Shown here: piece after piece, positions 26,563 to 35,237 of the stretch | How the letters are laid out: the number at the start of each line of letters is the position of its first letter | Numbering within the stretch: position 1 is the first letter of the stretch | Source of the DNA: Eubacteriaceae bacterium | GTDB taxonomy: Bacteria; Bacillota; Clostridia; Eubacteriales; Eubacteriaceae | DNA length: 64,000 bases | Assembly: GCA_030156895.1 (NCBI GenBank) | Contig: JASGLP010000002.1 | Coordinates: forward strand, 1 to 64,000 | Direction of reading: 5' to 3' | Notes under the pieces: model-generated | Databases searched by the model: none | Told to the model about the DNA's origin: nothing | The model's input: only the letters and a program-made list of their open reading frames with translations | Program-made: the position numbers and the translations under genes

Positions 26563-26591
26563 ATAATATCATCTTTTTTATATAAACGCAA
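26563..26591 (-). promoter_or_regulatory. predicted promoter of the c-di-GMP riboswitch transcript, overlapped by a palindrome
   Basis: Minus strand: TTGCGT (26586-26591), 17-bp spacer, TGA-TATTAT extended -10 (26563-26568). The -10 lies inside the perfect palindrome GATATTAT-TTTT-ATAATATC (26551-26570), a possible repressor site. The start would be about 28 bp before the aptamer. Confidence 0.5.
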
Positions 26592-26684
26592 GGAAATAAA
26601 TGTAAAAATACAGCAACTACATGCGGAAAAGTTAGAAAAATATGTTGATTTAAATGTCAAATGACTAATATCTATTTGAATATA

Positions 26685-26712
26685 TTAAAAAAACGGCTAT
26701 AATAAGCCGTTT
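26685..26712 (-). terminator. terminator of the tRNA-Trp gene
   Basis: Minus strand: AAACGGCT and AGCCGTTT form an 8-bp stem (26691-26712) followed by a run of seven T. Confidence 0.8.
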
Positions 26713-26725
26713 AAATTTTAATATT

Positions 26726-26801
26726 TGGCAGGGGCAGAAGGATTTGAACCCTCGGCACGTGGTTTTGGAGACCACTGCTCTACCAACTGAGCTATACCCC
26801 T
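26726..26801 (-). tRNA. tRNA-Trp (anticodon CCA)
   Basis: 76 nt with the CCA end encoded. Acceptor AGGGGTA pairs with TGCCCCT (one G-T); D-arm TAGCTCAGTTGGTAGAGCA; anticodon stem GTGGT/ACCAC around CTCCAAA, giving anticodon CCA; T-arm GAGGGTTCAAATCCTTC. A perfect promoter lies 18 bp upstream and a terminator follows. It stands alone, not in a tRNA cluster. Confidence 0.97.
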
Positions 26802-26818
26802 GCATTAGCAACTTCTAT

Positions 26819-26847
26819 ATTATATTGCATCTCAACAGATTTGTCAA
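26819..26847 (-). promoter_or_regulatory. consensus promoter of tRNA-Trp
   Basis: Minus strand: TTGACA (26842-26847), 17 bp, TATAAT (26819-26824): both hexamers match consensus exactly. Confidence 0.9.
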
Positions 26848-26856
26848 GCGATATTT

Positions 26857-26883
26857 AAGAGGTGGGAAATTTTTCCGCCTCTT
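26857..26883 (-). terminator. probable purB terminator hairpin
   Basis: AAGAGGTGGGAA and TTCCGCCTCTT form a GC-rich stem 6 bp past the purB stop. On the minus strand only a short T/A stretch follows, so it is a weaker terminator than others here. Confidence 0.5.
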
Positions 26884-26888
26884 TTATA

Positions 26889-28322
26889 TCATACTTTTAA
26901 ATCTACTTTATTGACATCCAACAGATCCTGGTTAGCATCCAAGACCGGCTTAACCTCTTCGGCTACAAAATCAACCACCTGTTCTGGTGCCCGGCCAATA
27001 TAGAGGCTTGGATCCAGCAAGCTTTCAATATCGGAAGCCTTTAGGTTAAAGGCCGGATCATTGACAATTCTTTCCATTAAATCGTTTGGTTTACCTTCAA
27101 CTTTGACCGTATGTCCAGCTTCCATGGAAAGAACACGAATTTTTTCATGCAGTTCCTGACGGTCGCCGCCTCTTTTAACCCCTTCCATGATGATATTTTC
27201 CGTCGCCATAAAGGGCAGTTCAGAATCAATCCTCTGACGAATAACTTTATCATAGACTAGCAGATTTTCAGAGACATTCATAGCAATCAGGATGATTGCA
27301 TCAGTTGCCAAAAATCCTTCCGGAATAGAGATGCGTTTATTGGCCGAATCATCAAGCGTCCGTTCAAACCACTGACTAGAGGCGGTAATGGCAGGATTAA
27401 GCGCATCCACAATGATGTAACGCGCTAAAGAACAAATTCGTTCCGTTCGCATGGGATTTCTTTTATAAGCCATAGCCGAAGATCCGATCTGTGTTTTTTC
27501 AAAAGGTTCTTCCACTTCTTTCAGATTCTGCAATAGTCTGATATCTGTGGCAAATTTTGATAAGCTCTGAGCAATACTGCTTAGAACCGCCAGGACCTGG
27601 GCATCAAATTTACGGGGATAAGTCTGACCGGTCACACCGAATGTCTTTTTAAAGCCCATTTTTTGCGCAACCAGCTTGTCAACCTGTTTGACTTTTTCGT
27701 GATCGCCTTCAAACAATTCCATAAAACTGGCTTGGGTGCCAGTGGTCCCCTTAACACCCCGTAGTTTAACATTATCGATTAAATGATCCAAATCAGATAA
27801 ATCCATCAGCAAATCCTGAATCCAGAGACAGCTACGTTTACCGACAGTTGTTAACTGAGCCGGCTGAAAATGGGTAAAACCAAGGGTTGGCAAATCTTTG
27901 TAATCCAGCGCGAAATGTGATAAATGACTAATCAGATTAATTAAAAGCTTTCTAACATGTAGCAGCCCCTGAGTATAAACGATAATATCCGTATTATCCC
28001 CAACATAGGCACTTGTTGCCCCTAAATGAATGATTCCTTTTGCCTTAGGACACTGAGCGCCATAAGTATGGACATGCGCCATGACATCATGTCTGAGTTC
28101 TTTTTCCTTTTGGGCAGCCAGTTCATAATCGATATCTTCAATTTTTGATCTGAGTTCGTCAATTTGCTCCTGGCTGATATTGAGACCCAACTCTTTTTCG
28201 GCCTCTGCCAGAGCAACCCACAACTTTCGCCAGGTCTGAAACTTATTGTCAGCCGAAAAGATCTTTAATACTTCTTTTGAAGAATAACGTTCAATCAGCG
28301 GATTTTCATAAAATGTTTTCAT
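26889..28322 (-). CDS. purB: adenylosuccinate lyase
   Basis: 477 aa of the fumarase/aspartase superfamily. Cleaves adenylosuccinate and SAICAR, releasing fumarate, in purine synthesis. The signature loop [16 protein letters not shown] (about 280-295) carries the catalytic serine, and HVHTYG (His about 86) and [14 protein letters not shown] (about 152-165) supply the other active-site residues. Length matches the longer clostridial form. Not placed among other pur genes. Start ATG after GAAAGGA. No purine riboswitch is seen in the 140-bp leader. Confidence 0.96.
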   Translation of the reverse strand: MKTFYENPLIERYSSKEVLKIFSADNKFQTWRKLWVALAEAEKELGLNISQEQIDELRSKIEDIDYELAAQKEKELRHDVMAHVHTYGAQCPKAKGIIHLGATSAYVGDNTDIIVYTQGLLHVRKLLINLISHLSHFALDYKDLPTLGFTHFQPAQLTTVGKRSCLWIQDLLMDLSDLDHLIDNVKLRGVKGTTGTQASFMELFEGDHEKVKQVDKLVAQKMGFKKTFGVTGQTYPRKFDAQVLAVLSSIAQSLSKFATDIRLLQNLKEVEEPFEKTQIGSSAMAYKRNPMRTERICSLARYIIVDALNPAITASSQWFERTLDDSANKRISIPEGFLATDAIILIAMNVSENLLVYDKVIRQRIDSELPFMATENIIMEGVKRGGDRQELHEKIRVLSMEAGHTVKVEGKPNDLMERIVNDPAFNLKASDIESLLDPSLYIGRAPEQVVDFVAEEVKPVLDANQDLLDVNKVDLKV

Positions 28323-28462
28323 TTATATTCCTTTCATATCTGAAATTCTTTGTTGTTACATTAAGCATATAGATAACACTGCCTCCTGCAGCAGTAGATA
28401 GTGTTCATTAGTAGCCATAATATTTTGATCGCCTTGGCCTAGTGATACAACGGATAAACTTA

Positions 28463-29614
28463 TCAGTATTTCTTGATAAAACTCAAAAGCTTCTCACATC
28501 CACTGCGAATTTCTGCCTCCGATCCCAGGAAGGAAAGCCGGATCATTCTTTTCAAACCAATCATTTCACCGGGCATCAAAAGAATATTTTCAAGCATTAG
28601 AAGGGCGTCACAAAATCCGACGCTGTTATCAGAATGATTGCCATTTTTTTTATGCTTTAAAATTCGGCTGATATCCACGTAAATATAATATCCTCCAGAT
28701 GGTGACAAAACATCCAGGTCCTGGTCCTGCATTAAACAATCAATCATTAAATTTCGTCGCGACTGCAATATCGATTGTGTCAATTTCAGTGTTGATTTTT
28801 TATTGATCCGGTGATCTCTTCCGTCAAGAAATAAGGGGGGATTAAAATAAGCACCGATTTTCTGCAGTTCACTAATAATTGTTTTATTGGCCGCTATAAA
28901 ACAATGTGAGTCAGCATGAATGGGAATTGAATTCCCGAAGAGTAATACTGTCAGATGTTTAATCTTCTGATTGATCGATGCAATATTTAAGGCCTGTTTT
29001 GAATTAAAACAGTATTCATTGTCCATTTCATCCCAGATGACAAGAATCTTACGTTTGACAAAAAAATCAGCCAGTTCAATCAGTTCGTTAATTGTGTAGT
29101 TTCCACCCAAAAGACCCATTGAAGCATTTATGATAATCGCTCGCGTTTTTGGGGTAACCAGTAGTTCCAATTTTCTGATATCGATCTTATAACCTTCATC
29201 CATCTCAAGAAAAATTGGCATGCCTCCTGCCAGTTTAATCAGATCCGAATAATGCTCGCGATATGGCTTTGTGACAATTGTTTCTTCTGACGGATTAAGA
29301 ATCGTTTGTAAAAGCATCAGAAAATTTGACTCTGCACTTTGTCCAATTAAAATTTGTTCAACATCATACTCCAAGCCCTGTTCTATTCTGAGTTCTTCGG
29401 ATAACAAAACCCTAAGATCATCTGTTTCAAAACTTTCCGCGCTGGAATCCGTCAAATCAGTGACCCCAAAATCATTTAGATTCATGGTCTTTTGAGGTAA
29501 GTCAAAGCTATCCCTGGCAAAGTTTATCAGCTTATCTCTTTCAATTATCTGTGCTTTACTCTGCAGTTTTTGCCTGATCGACAATTTGCAATTTCTCGCT
29601 CGCCTGGAAATCAT
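28463..29614 (-). CDS. aminotransferase class I/II homologue lacking the PLP lysine
   Basis: 383 aa with the fold-type I aminotransferase layout: an N-terminal segment, a glycine-poor cofactor loop (IGQSAESNFLMLLQTI, about 90-105), the strand-loop IIINASMGLLGG where active enzymes read NPxNPTG, the cofactor Asp/Tyr region VIWDEMDNEYCF (about 195-206), and a C-terminal MIRLSF that keeps the substrate Arg. Where the Schiff-base lysine is expected (SKxFxxxGxRxG) the sequence reads LFGNSIPIHADSH, with no lysine. The frame is intact, so it is not a plain pseudogene. Likely a catalytically altered or non-PLP paralogue with a structural or regulatory role. Adjacent to the ymdB-like gene and probably co-transcribed. 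Confidence 0.8.
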   Translation of the reverse strand: MISRRARNCKLSIRQKLQSKAQIIERDKLINFARDSFDLPQKTMNLNDFGVTDLTDSSAESFETDDLRVLLSEELRIEQGLEYDVEQILIGQSAESNFLMLLQTILNPSEETIVTKPYREHYSDLIKLAGGMPIFLEMDEGYKIDIRKLELLVTPKTRAIIINASMGLLGGNYTINELIELADFFVKRKILVIWDEMDNEYCFNSKQALNIASINQKIKHLTVLLFGNSIPIHADSHCFIAANKTIISELQKIGAYFNPPLFLDGRDHRINKKSTLKLTQSILQSRRNLMIDCLMQDQDLDVLSPSGGYYIYVDISRILKHKKNGNHSDNSVGFCDALLMLENILLMPGEMIGLKRMIRLSFLGSEAEIRSGCEKLLSFIKKY

Positions 29615-29629
29615 CTGTCTCTCCTAACT

Positions 29630-30415
29630 TTATACCGTTTCATAAACTTTATAAACGCGTCTGATCGATTTCGGTTGATTTGTCTCATTATCAACACAAA
29701 CCACTATTCCATTAACTTGAACAGCACCATTCGCAGTTTCAAAACGCTTTGGTCTCTTGTTGATCATTGTTTCAAGAATAATTTCTTTGTCAACACCAAT
29801 CACACCATCCAGAGGACCTGTCATTCCCAAATCAGTAATATAGGCAGTTTGCTTCTCAAGTAACCGTTCATCCGCTGTTTGTACGTGGGTATGTGTGCCA
29901 AAAACAGCCGTCGCCCATCCATCCAGAAAATAGCCCATTGCTATTTTTTCAGAGGTCGCTTCAGCATGAAAATCGACGAAAATCAAATCAGCCTCTTCCC
30001 CAATTACTTTAATCAAGGGTTTCAGGGTGTTAAAAGGACAATTCATACTGGGCATATAAATCTGTCCCGACACATTTATAACCGCAATTTTCTTCCCATT
30101 GCATTGGTAAAAGCCAAAGCCCTTACCGGGACAAGGTTCGGGATAATTCAAAGGACGAACAATCTGTTCGAACTGATCGATGGACTCTAATAAATCTTTA
30201 TGTTGCCAGACATGATTGCCCATTGTCATCACATCAATGGGTAAGGTTAATAATTCTCTGGCATTTTTTGTTGTCAAGCCATTTCCTCCGGAAGCATTTT
30301 CCCCATTAACAATAGTAAAATCAATTTCATATTCATTGATTAAATCTTGTAAATGAGTTTTTAAAACTTTTCTTCCCGGTCTACCAAAAACGTCACCTAA
30401 AATTAATATATTCAT
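29630..30415 (-). CDS. ymdB: YmdB-like metallophosphoesterase (TIGR00282 family)
   Basis: About 261 aa, calcineurin-like phosphoesterase acting on 2',3'-cyclic nucleotides in the YmdB family. Metal-binding signature: ILILGDVFGRPGRK (Asp, about 4-17), NGENASGGNGLT (about 39-50), MGNHVWQHKD (about 67-76), DFHAEATSEK and FGTHTHVQTADE (about 172-183). Directly downstream of the RNase Y gene with a 71-bp spacing to the chosen start, the same pairing as rny-ymdB in Bacillus subtilis, where YmdB influences biofilm and motility switching. The start at MNILILGD (30413-30415) is chosen over an in-frame extension 22 codons earlier, because the family begins with this strand. Confidence 0.9.
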   Translation of the reverse strand: MNILILGDVFGRPGRKVLKTHLQDLINEYEIDFTIVNGENASGGNGLTTKNARELLTLPIDVMTMGNHVWQHKDLLESIDQFEQIVRPLNYPEPCPGKGFGFYQCNGKKIAVINVSGQIYMPSMNCPFNTLKPLIKVIGEEADLIFVDFHAEATSEKIAMGYFLDGWATAVFGTHTHVQTADERLLEKQTAYITDLGMTGPLDGVIGVDKEIILETMINKRPKRFETANGAVQVNGIVVCVDNETNQPKSIRRVYKVYETV

Positions 30416-30486
30416 TCTTTTCCCTATTTCAAACCGAAAAAAAGGGGGCTCCTCTTTCAGCTCTTGGAAAGAAGGAACCACTCCTT

Positions 30487-32049
30487 TTATTTTGCAAAAT
30501 CACTGGCTCGGGTTTCCCGAATCAGATTGACCTTAATATTACCAGGATATTCCATCTCAGCCTCAATTTTCTTGGCTATGTCGCGCGACAGTAAAATCAT
30601 TTCATCATCATTTACCTCATTCGGTTTAACCATGATACGAACTTCACGTCCCGCCTGGATCGCATAGGATTTTTCAACGCCCTCAAAAGATGAGGCAATC
30701 GTTTCAAGTTCCTGCAAACGCTGGATGTAAGATACCAGAGTCTCTCGACGAGCTCCTGGTCTGGCTGCTGAAATGGCATCTGCTGACTGTACCAGTACTG
30801 CTTCAATGGTACGGGCTTCAACATCGCCGTGATGAGCTTCAACAGCGTGAATCACATTCTTGTTTTCCTTGTATTTCTTCAGTAAATTAACACCAATTTC
30901 AACATGGGGACCTTCTACCTCATGATCGATAGCCTTCCCAATATCATGTAATAAACCAGCGCGTTTAGCAACTTTGATATTGGCATCCAATTCAGCTGCC
31001 ATTATACCCGCTAGATGCGACACTTCGATCGAATGCTTTAAAACATTCTGACCATAACTGGTACGATATTTTAGACGTCCCAGCAGTTTAATGATCTCCG
31101 GATGGAGTCCATGGATTCCAGTATCAAAACAAGCCTGTTCGCCAACTTCTTTAATATGGGCGTCAACCTCTTTTTGAGACTTTTTAACCATCTCTTCTAT
31201 TCTGGCAGGATGAATTCGTCCGTCAATGATCAACTTTTCCAGAGACAAACGGGCTATTTCCCGTCTGATTGGATCAAAACCTGACAGAATAACCGCTTCT
31301 GGTGTATCATCAATAATCAGATCAATACCAGTCAGCGTTTCCAGGGTACGAATGTTTCTACCCTCACGTCCGATGATACGGCCTTTCATTTCGTCATTTG
31401 GCAAGTTAACCACTGTAATGGTTTGTTCCGCAACGTGATCTGCTGCACATCGCTGTATTGACTGAGCAATTAACTCTTTTGCCTTTTTATCAGCAATTGC
31501 TTTAGTTTCAGATTCGATCTGTCTAACCATCAAAGCCGCTTCATGTCGCGTTTCTTTTTTGATATCTTCGAGCAAAATCACTCTTGCTTCATCATAAGTC
31601 AATCCTGAAATTCGCTCAAGTTCCTTAACCTGATCTTCATACAAACTATCCAATTTTTCTTGTTTCTTGTCCAGATCTTTGTTTCTTTTACTTAACGAAT
31701 CTTCATTTCTTTCAAGACTCTGAGATTTCTTTTCAAGATTTTCTTCTTTTTGGATTAAACGATTTTCAAACTTTTGCAGTTCTGATCGACGTTCCCGATT
31801 ATCATTTTCCTGAGATTCTTTTAAACGCAAAGTTTCTTCTTTTGCATCAAAAAGGATTTCTTTTTTTAATGTTTCACCTTCTTTGACAGCATCATTTACA
31901 ATTTTTGTTGCAGTTTCTTCCGCATTTCGCACCTTACCTTCAGCAATATTTTTTCTGACCAGATAGCCTACAAAAAATGCGGCAATGATGCCGACAATTA
32001 AGCCTATTACTACTATGTCGATATTATTCACCTCCTTATATCGATTCAT
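30487..32049 (-). CDS. rny: ribonuclease Y
   Basis: About 510-520 aa membrane-anchored endoribonuclease starting mRNA decay. An N-terminal transmembrane helix ([21 protein letters not shown]) is followed by a long coiled coil (about 35-200), a KH RNA-binding domain ([15 protein letters not shown]) and an HD domain ([23 protein letters not shown]). The start is uncertain. The only ATG (32047-32049) has no ribosome site, whereas a full AAGGAGGTG (32029-32037) sits six bases before an in-frame ATC Ile codon (32020-32022); see findings. Promoter TTGACA-17-TAAAAT lies upstream. Confidence 0.95.
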   Translation of the reverse strand: MNRYKEVNNIDIVVIGLIVGIIAAFFVGYLVRKNIAEGKVRNAEETATKIVNDAVKEGETLKKEILFDAKEETLRLKESQENDNRERRSELQKFENRLIQKEENLEKKSQSLERNEDSLSKRNKDLDKKQEKLDSLYEDQVKELERISGLTYDEARVILLEDIKKETRHEAALMVRQIESETKAIADKKAKELIAQSIQRCAADHVAEQTITVVNLPNDEMKGRIIGREGRNIRTLETLTGIDLIIDDTPEAVILSGFDPIRREIARLSLEKLIIDGRIHPARIEEMVKKSQKEVDAHIKEVGEQACFDTGIHGLHPEIIKLLGRLKYRTSYGQNVLKHSIEVSHLAGIMAAELDANIKVAKRAGLLHDIGKAIDHEVEGPHVEIGVNLLKKYKENKNVIHAVEAHHGDVEARTIEAVLVQSADAISAARPGARRETLVSYIQRLQELETIASSFEGVEKSYAIQAGREVRIMVKPNEVNDDEMILLSRDIAKKIEAEMEYPGNIKVNLIRETRASDFAK

Positions 32050-32081
32050 TTTAATAATTCAATATACTCATCATGACTTAT

Positions 32082-32110
32082 ATTTTATACTTTTTTAAAA
32101 ATAGTGTCAA
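32082..32110 (-). promoter_or_regulatory. predicted rny promoter
   Basis: Minus strand: TTGACA (32105-32110), 17-bp spacer, TAAAAT (32082-32087), between the recA terminator and rny. Confidence 0.8.
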
Positions 32111-32235
32111 GAAACAAATAACAGTCTGCTGCAATCTCTGTTGACGTTGTTTTCAACGCATCAAATAAGCGTAAAGAAATTTAATTTGTGTCAACTTAAT
32201 ATGTAATCATTCTAACATAAAAGGCTTAAATAAAA

Positions 32236-32262
32236 ACAAAACCCTACCAATTGGCAGGGTTT
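32236..32262 (-). terminator. recA terminator
   Basis: Minus strand: AAACCCTGCC-AATT-GGTAGGGTTTT with one G-U pair, followed by a T-rich tail; 22 bp past the recA stop. Confidence 0.85.
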
Positions 32263-32284
32263 CAGTAAATCCGTAAAAAGCACT

Positions 32285-33406
32285 TTAGAATTCTTCTGAT
32301 TCAAAATAATCATCTTCGGTCGGTTCATCTATTTCGTTTTCTTCAATGCTTTCTTCCTCTTCAACTACTGGTTCTTTGGCATCAGCATAGAATTTACGAA
32401 TCTCTGCTTCTATTTCACCGGCAACATCAGGATTTGCGACCAGGAATTCCTTGGAGTTGTCACGTCCCTGTCCCAATCTGGCCTCTTTATAAGAAAACCA
32501 GGAGCCAGATTTGTCAACGATGTCAAGTCCAACCCCTACATCCAGAAGATCACCCTCACGCGATATTCCTTTTCCATACATAATGTCAAATTCAGCCGTT
32601 TTAAAAGGCGGCGCGATTTTATTCTTAACAATTTTTGCCCGGGTACGGTTACCGATAATATCCGGACCTTTCTTTAGCGATTCAATTTTCCTGACATCAA
32701 TACGAACAGAAGAATAGAATTTAAGCGCCCGTCCCCCAGTGGTTGTTTCCGGATTGCCAAACATCACGCCAATTTTTTCACGCAATTGATTGATAAAAAT
32801 GACAGTGGTATTGGATTTTTTAATAATCCCCGTTAATTTACGCAAGGCCTGGGACATCAGTCTGGCCTGCAGCCCCATATGAGAATCACCCATTTCACCA
32901 TCAATTTCCGCCTTGGGAACCAGAGCAGCGACTGAGTCAACAACGACAACATCAAGAGCGTTACTGCGAACCAATGCTTCAACAATCTCCAAAGCCTGTT
33001 CACCAGTGTCCGGCTGAGCTACCAGCAAATTATCAATATCCACACCCAACGCCTTGGCATAAACCGGATCAAGGGCATGTTCAGCATCCACAAACGCGGC
33101 ATTGCCACCATTTTTTTGCGCTTCTGCGACAATATGCAGGGTTAATGTTGTTTTCCCTGACGATTCCGGGCCATAAATCTCTACCACTCGGCCCCTTGGT
33201 ACGCCACCAATTCCCAACGCCATATCAAGACCAATAGACGAAGTAGAAATCACATCAATATCAAGCTTTGCACCTTCATCTCCAAGCCGCATAACCGCGC
33301 CCTTGCCAAAGCTCTTTTCAATATTTTTAAGGGCAGCCTCAAGAGCTTTTGCTTTATCATCTGAAACTTCTGCTTCTTTAACCGCTTTCTTATTTTTTTC
33401 CGCCAT
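32285..33406 (-). CDS. recA: recombinase RecA
   Basis: 373 aa. ATP-dependent DNA strand-exchange protein that also triggers SOS self-cleavage of LexA. Walker [14 protein letters not shown] (about 80-92), [22 protein letters not shown] (about 150-170), QALRKLTG and [20 protein letters not shown] (about 205-224), C-terminal acidic tail [20 protein letters not shown]. Normal length. ATG follows GAGGAGAAA. It is the last gene after cinA. No SOS box is visible in the 24-bp gap to cinA, so it depends on the operon promoter or an internal one. Confidence 0.98.
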   Translation of the reverse strand: MAEKNKKAVKEAEVSDDKAKALEAALKNIEKSFGKGAVMRLGDEGAKLDIDVISTSSIGLDMALGIGGVPRGRVVEIYGPESSGKTTLTLHIVAEAQKNGGNAAFVDAEHALDPVYAKALGVDIDNLLVAQPDTGEQALEIVEALVRSNALDVVVVDSVAALVPKAEIDGEMGDSHMGLQARLMSQALRKLTGIIKKSNTTVIFINQLREKIGVMFGNPETTTGGRALKFYSSVRIDVRKIESLKKGPDIIGNRTRAKIVKNKIAPPFKTAEFDIMYGKGISREGDLLDVGVGLDIVDKSGSWFSYKEARLGQGRDNSKEFLVANPDVAGEIEAEIRKFYADAKEPVVEEEESIEENEIDEPTEDDYFESEEF

Positions 33407-33430
33407 CTTTTTCTCCTCAACTATTAATGT

Positions 33431-34660
33431 TTAATCAATCGCTTTACGTATTAGATTGAACGCTTTGATTGCCGTTTTATCTTGTACCACCTGGCGTTCA
33501 CCTTTAAAATGCCAGCGTGTCACTTCCAATTTGTTCTTATAAAAAACTCCGATGTAAACCAATCCCACCGGTTTATCATCTGTTCCCCCATCCGGACCGG
33601 CAATACCGGTAACAGCAACACAACAATCCGCTCCTGAACTGTACTTCAACCCCATACACATCTCCCGCGCGGTTTCTTCACTGACTGCGCCATGCTTTTC
33701 AAGAGTATCAGCTGAAACATCCAGAAGTTTCATTTTAGCTTCGTTTGAGTAGGTTACCAAGCCCATTCCAAAAACTTCTGAGATGCCAGGATAACGCGTA
33801 AGTTGAGACGCAATCAAACCACCGGAACAGGATTCAGCCGTTGCAATAGTAATCTTTTTCTCCAACAACATCCGACACACAGCATCGCTTAAAGATTCTT
33901 TATTTAAAGAATAGATATGATCCCCAAAACGTTCAAACATCAGTTGTTCATACTGATCCAAAAGGGAATTAATTTCCACTTCATTGCTGCCATTAGCCGT
34001 AATGCGAACCTGTACCTCTCCCATTTTAGCGTAAGTAGCAATCGTTGGATTATCCTGTTTATCGATCAGATCAAGCAAGCGATCCTCAGCTGCTGATTCG
34101 CCAATGTCCGACAAATTATAATATCTGGAAACCACCAATTGATTTTCATTCTTCTTTAAAATCGGTAAAACCGCCGATTGAAACAAATGAATCATTTCCC
34201 GTGGAGGACCAGGCAGCATGAAAACCTGTCTTTCGCCCTGATCAAAGTAAATACCCGGTGCCGTCCCCCAATCATTACGAAGAACGGTTGCCCCTTCTGG
34301 CACGAGTGCCTGTTTAAAATTATTGGAAGTCATCGGAAACTCCCGATTAGCAAAATAAGAAAGGATATCCTGTTTAACCTGTTTGTCTTCAACCAGTTTA
34401 CGGTCAAACAGCTCAGCAATAATCTCCTTTGTAAGATCATCCTGAGTAGGCCCCAGTCCGCCTGTGGTTATAATCAGGTCACTACGCTCACAAGCAATCC
34501 TCACAGCATCTTTAAGGCGTTCCGGATTGTCTCCGACAGTTGTATGATAATAGACACGGATACCTAACAGAGAGAGTTCACGGGATAAGAACTGAACATT
34601 GGTATTTAAAGTATCTCCTACCAGCAGTTCTGTCCCGACAGATATTAATTCACATCTCAT
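33431..34660 (-). CDS. cinA: CinA: nicotinamide-nucleotide amidohydrolase/competence protein
   Basis: 409 aa. N-terminal MoCF-type domain (MRCELISVGTELLVGDTLNTN, GGLGPTQDDLTKE, MLPGPPREM) with ADP-ribose pyrophosphatase-like activity in the family, and C-terminal CinA domain (ATAESCSGGLIASQLT about 275-290, AVTGIAGPDGGTDDKPVG about 350) that deamidates NMN. Two-domain full-length form. The cinA-recA order is conserved in many Firmicutes. Confidence 0.95.
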   Translation of the reverse strand: MRCELISVGTELLVGDTLNTNVQFLSRELSLLGIRVYYHTTVGDNPERLKDAVRIACERSDLIITTGGLGPTQDDLTKEIIAELFDRKLVEDKQVKQDILSYFANREFPMTSNNFKQALVPEGATVLRNDWGTAPGIYFDQGERQVFMLPGPPREMIHLFQSAVLPILKKNENQLVVSRYYNLSDIGESAAEDRLLDLIDKQDNPTIATYAKMGEVQVRITANGSNEVEINSLLDQYEQLMFERFGDHIYSLNKESLSDAVCRMLLEKKITIATAESCSGGLIASQLTRYPGISEVFGMGLVTYSNEAKMKLLDVSADTLEKHGAVSEETAREMCMGLKYSSGADCCVAVTGIAGPDGGTDDKPVGLVYIGVFYKNKLEVTRWHFKGERQVVQDKTAIKAFNLIRKAID

Positions 34661-34696
34661 TTTTATTTCCTTCCGACTTAAATTTAGCAGTATAGT

Positions 34697-35236
34697 TTAC
34701 ATGGAGCGAAATACTTTTCGATTTATCACCAGATAGTCAATCCCGGAGATCAACGTCAGAATCGTCGCAATAACCATCATAATCGTTCCCATCGGTATAT
34801 TCCAAATTGAAAAAGGCCAGTTATTTAATAAAATAATCACGATCGCAATCATTTGTGAAATTGTCTTGGCTTTCCCCCACTTACTTGCTGCTATCACGAT
34901 TCCATCAGAAGCGGCCAGCGTTCTGAGCCCCGTTATGGCAAACTCTCTGGCAATGATAATAATAACCATCCAGGCCGGAACTGATCCCAATTGTACAAAA
35001 CAAATTAAAGCCGAGCAGACGAGCAATTTATCTGCCAGTGGATCCATAAATTTGCCGAAATCAGTAACAAGATTTCGACTTCTGGCCAGATAGCCATCAA
35101 GACTGTCCGTTAAAGCAGCAACTACAAACAAGGTTGCGGCAATCGGCTGATGGTAAGGAAAATCGATCAGTAAGGCCGCAATAAAAAATGGAATCATTAC
35201 AATTCGAACAACCGTGATTTTATTTGGTAAATTCAT
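34697..35236 (-). CDS. pgsA: CDP-diacylglycerol--glycerol-3-phosphate phosphatidyltransferase
   Basis: 179-aa membrane CDP-alcohol phosphotransferase making phosphatidylglycerol phosphate. Signature DSLDGYLARSRNLVTDFGKFMDPLADKLL (about 42-70), matching DGx2ARx8Gx3Dx3D; about five hydrophobic helices. The neighbouring order rimO-pgsA-cinA-recA is widespread in Firmicutes. Start ATG follows GGGGAGG, 2 bp after rimO. Confidence 0.95.
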   Translation of the reverse strand: MNLPNKITVVRIVMIPFFIAALLIDFPYHQPIAATLFVVAALTDSLDGYLARSRNLVTDFGKFMDPLADKLLVCSALICFVQLGSVPAWMVIIIIAREFAITGLRTLAASDGIVIAASKWGKAKTISQMIAIVIILLNNWPFSIWNIPMGTIMMVIATILTLISGIDYLVINRKVFRSM

Positions 35237-35237
35237 A

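Noticed and set aside
28375-28405. Hairpin AACACT...AGTGTT as a terminator
   Set aside because: The stem is only 6 bp at its base and no T run follows on the minus strand.
28323-28462. Possible purine riboswitch or T-box before purB
   Set aside because: None of the conserved purine-aptamer loops (TATA, CCTCAAT-type) or T-box TGGNACC bulge was found in the leader.
33407-33430. SOS/LexA box ahead of recA
   Set aside because: The 24-bp cinA-recA gap has no GAACNNNNGTTC-like palindrome.
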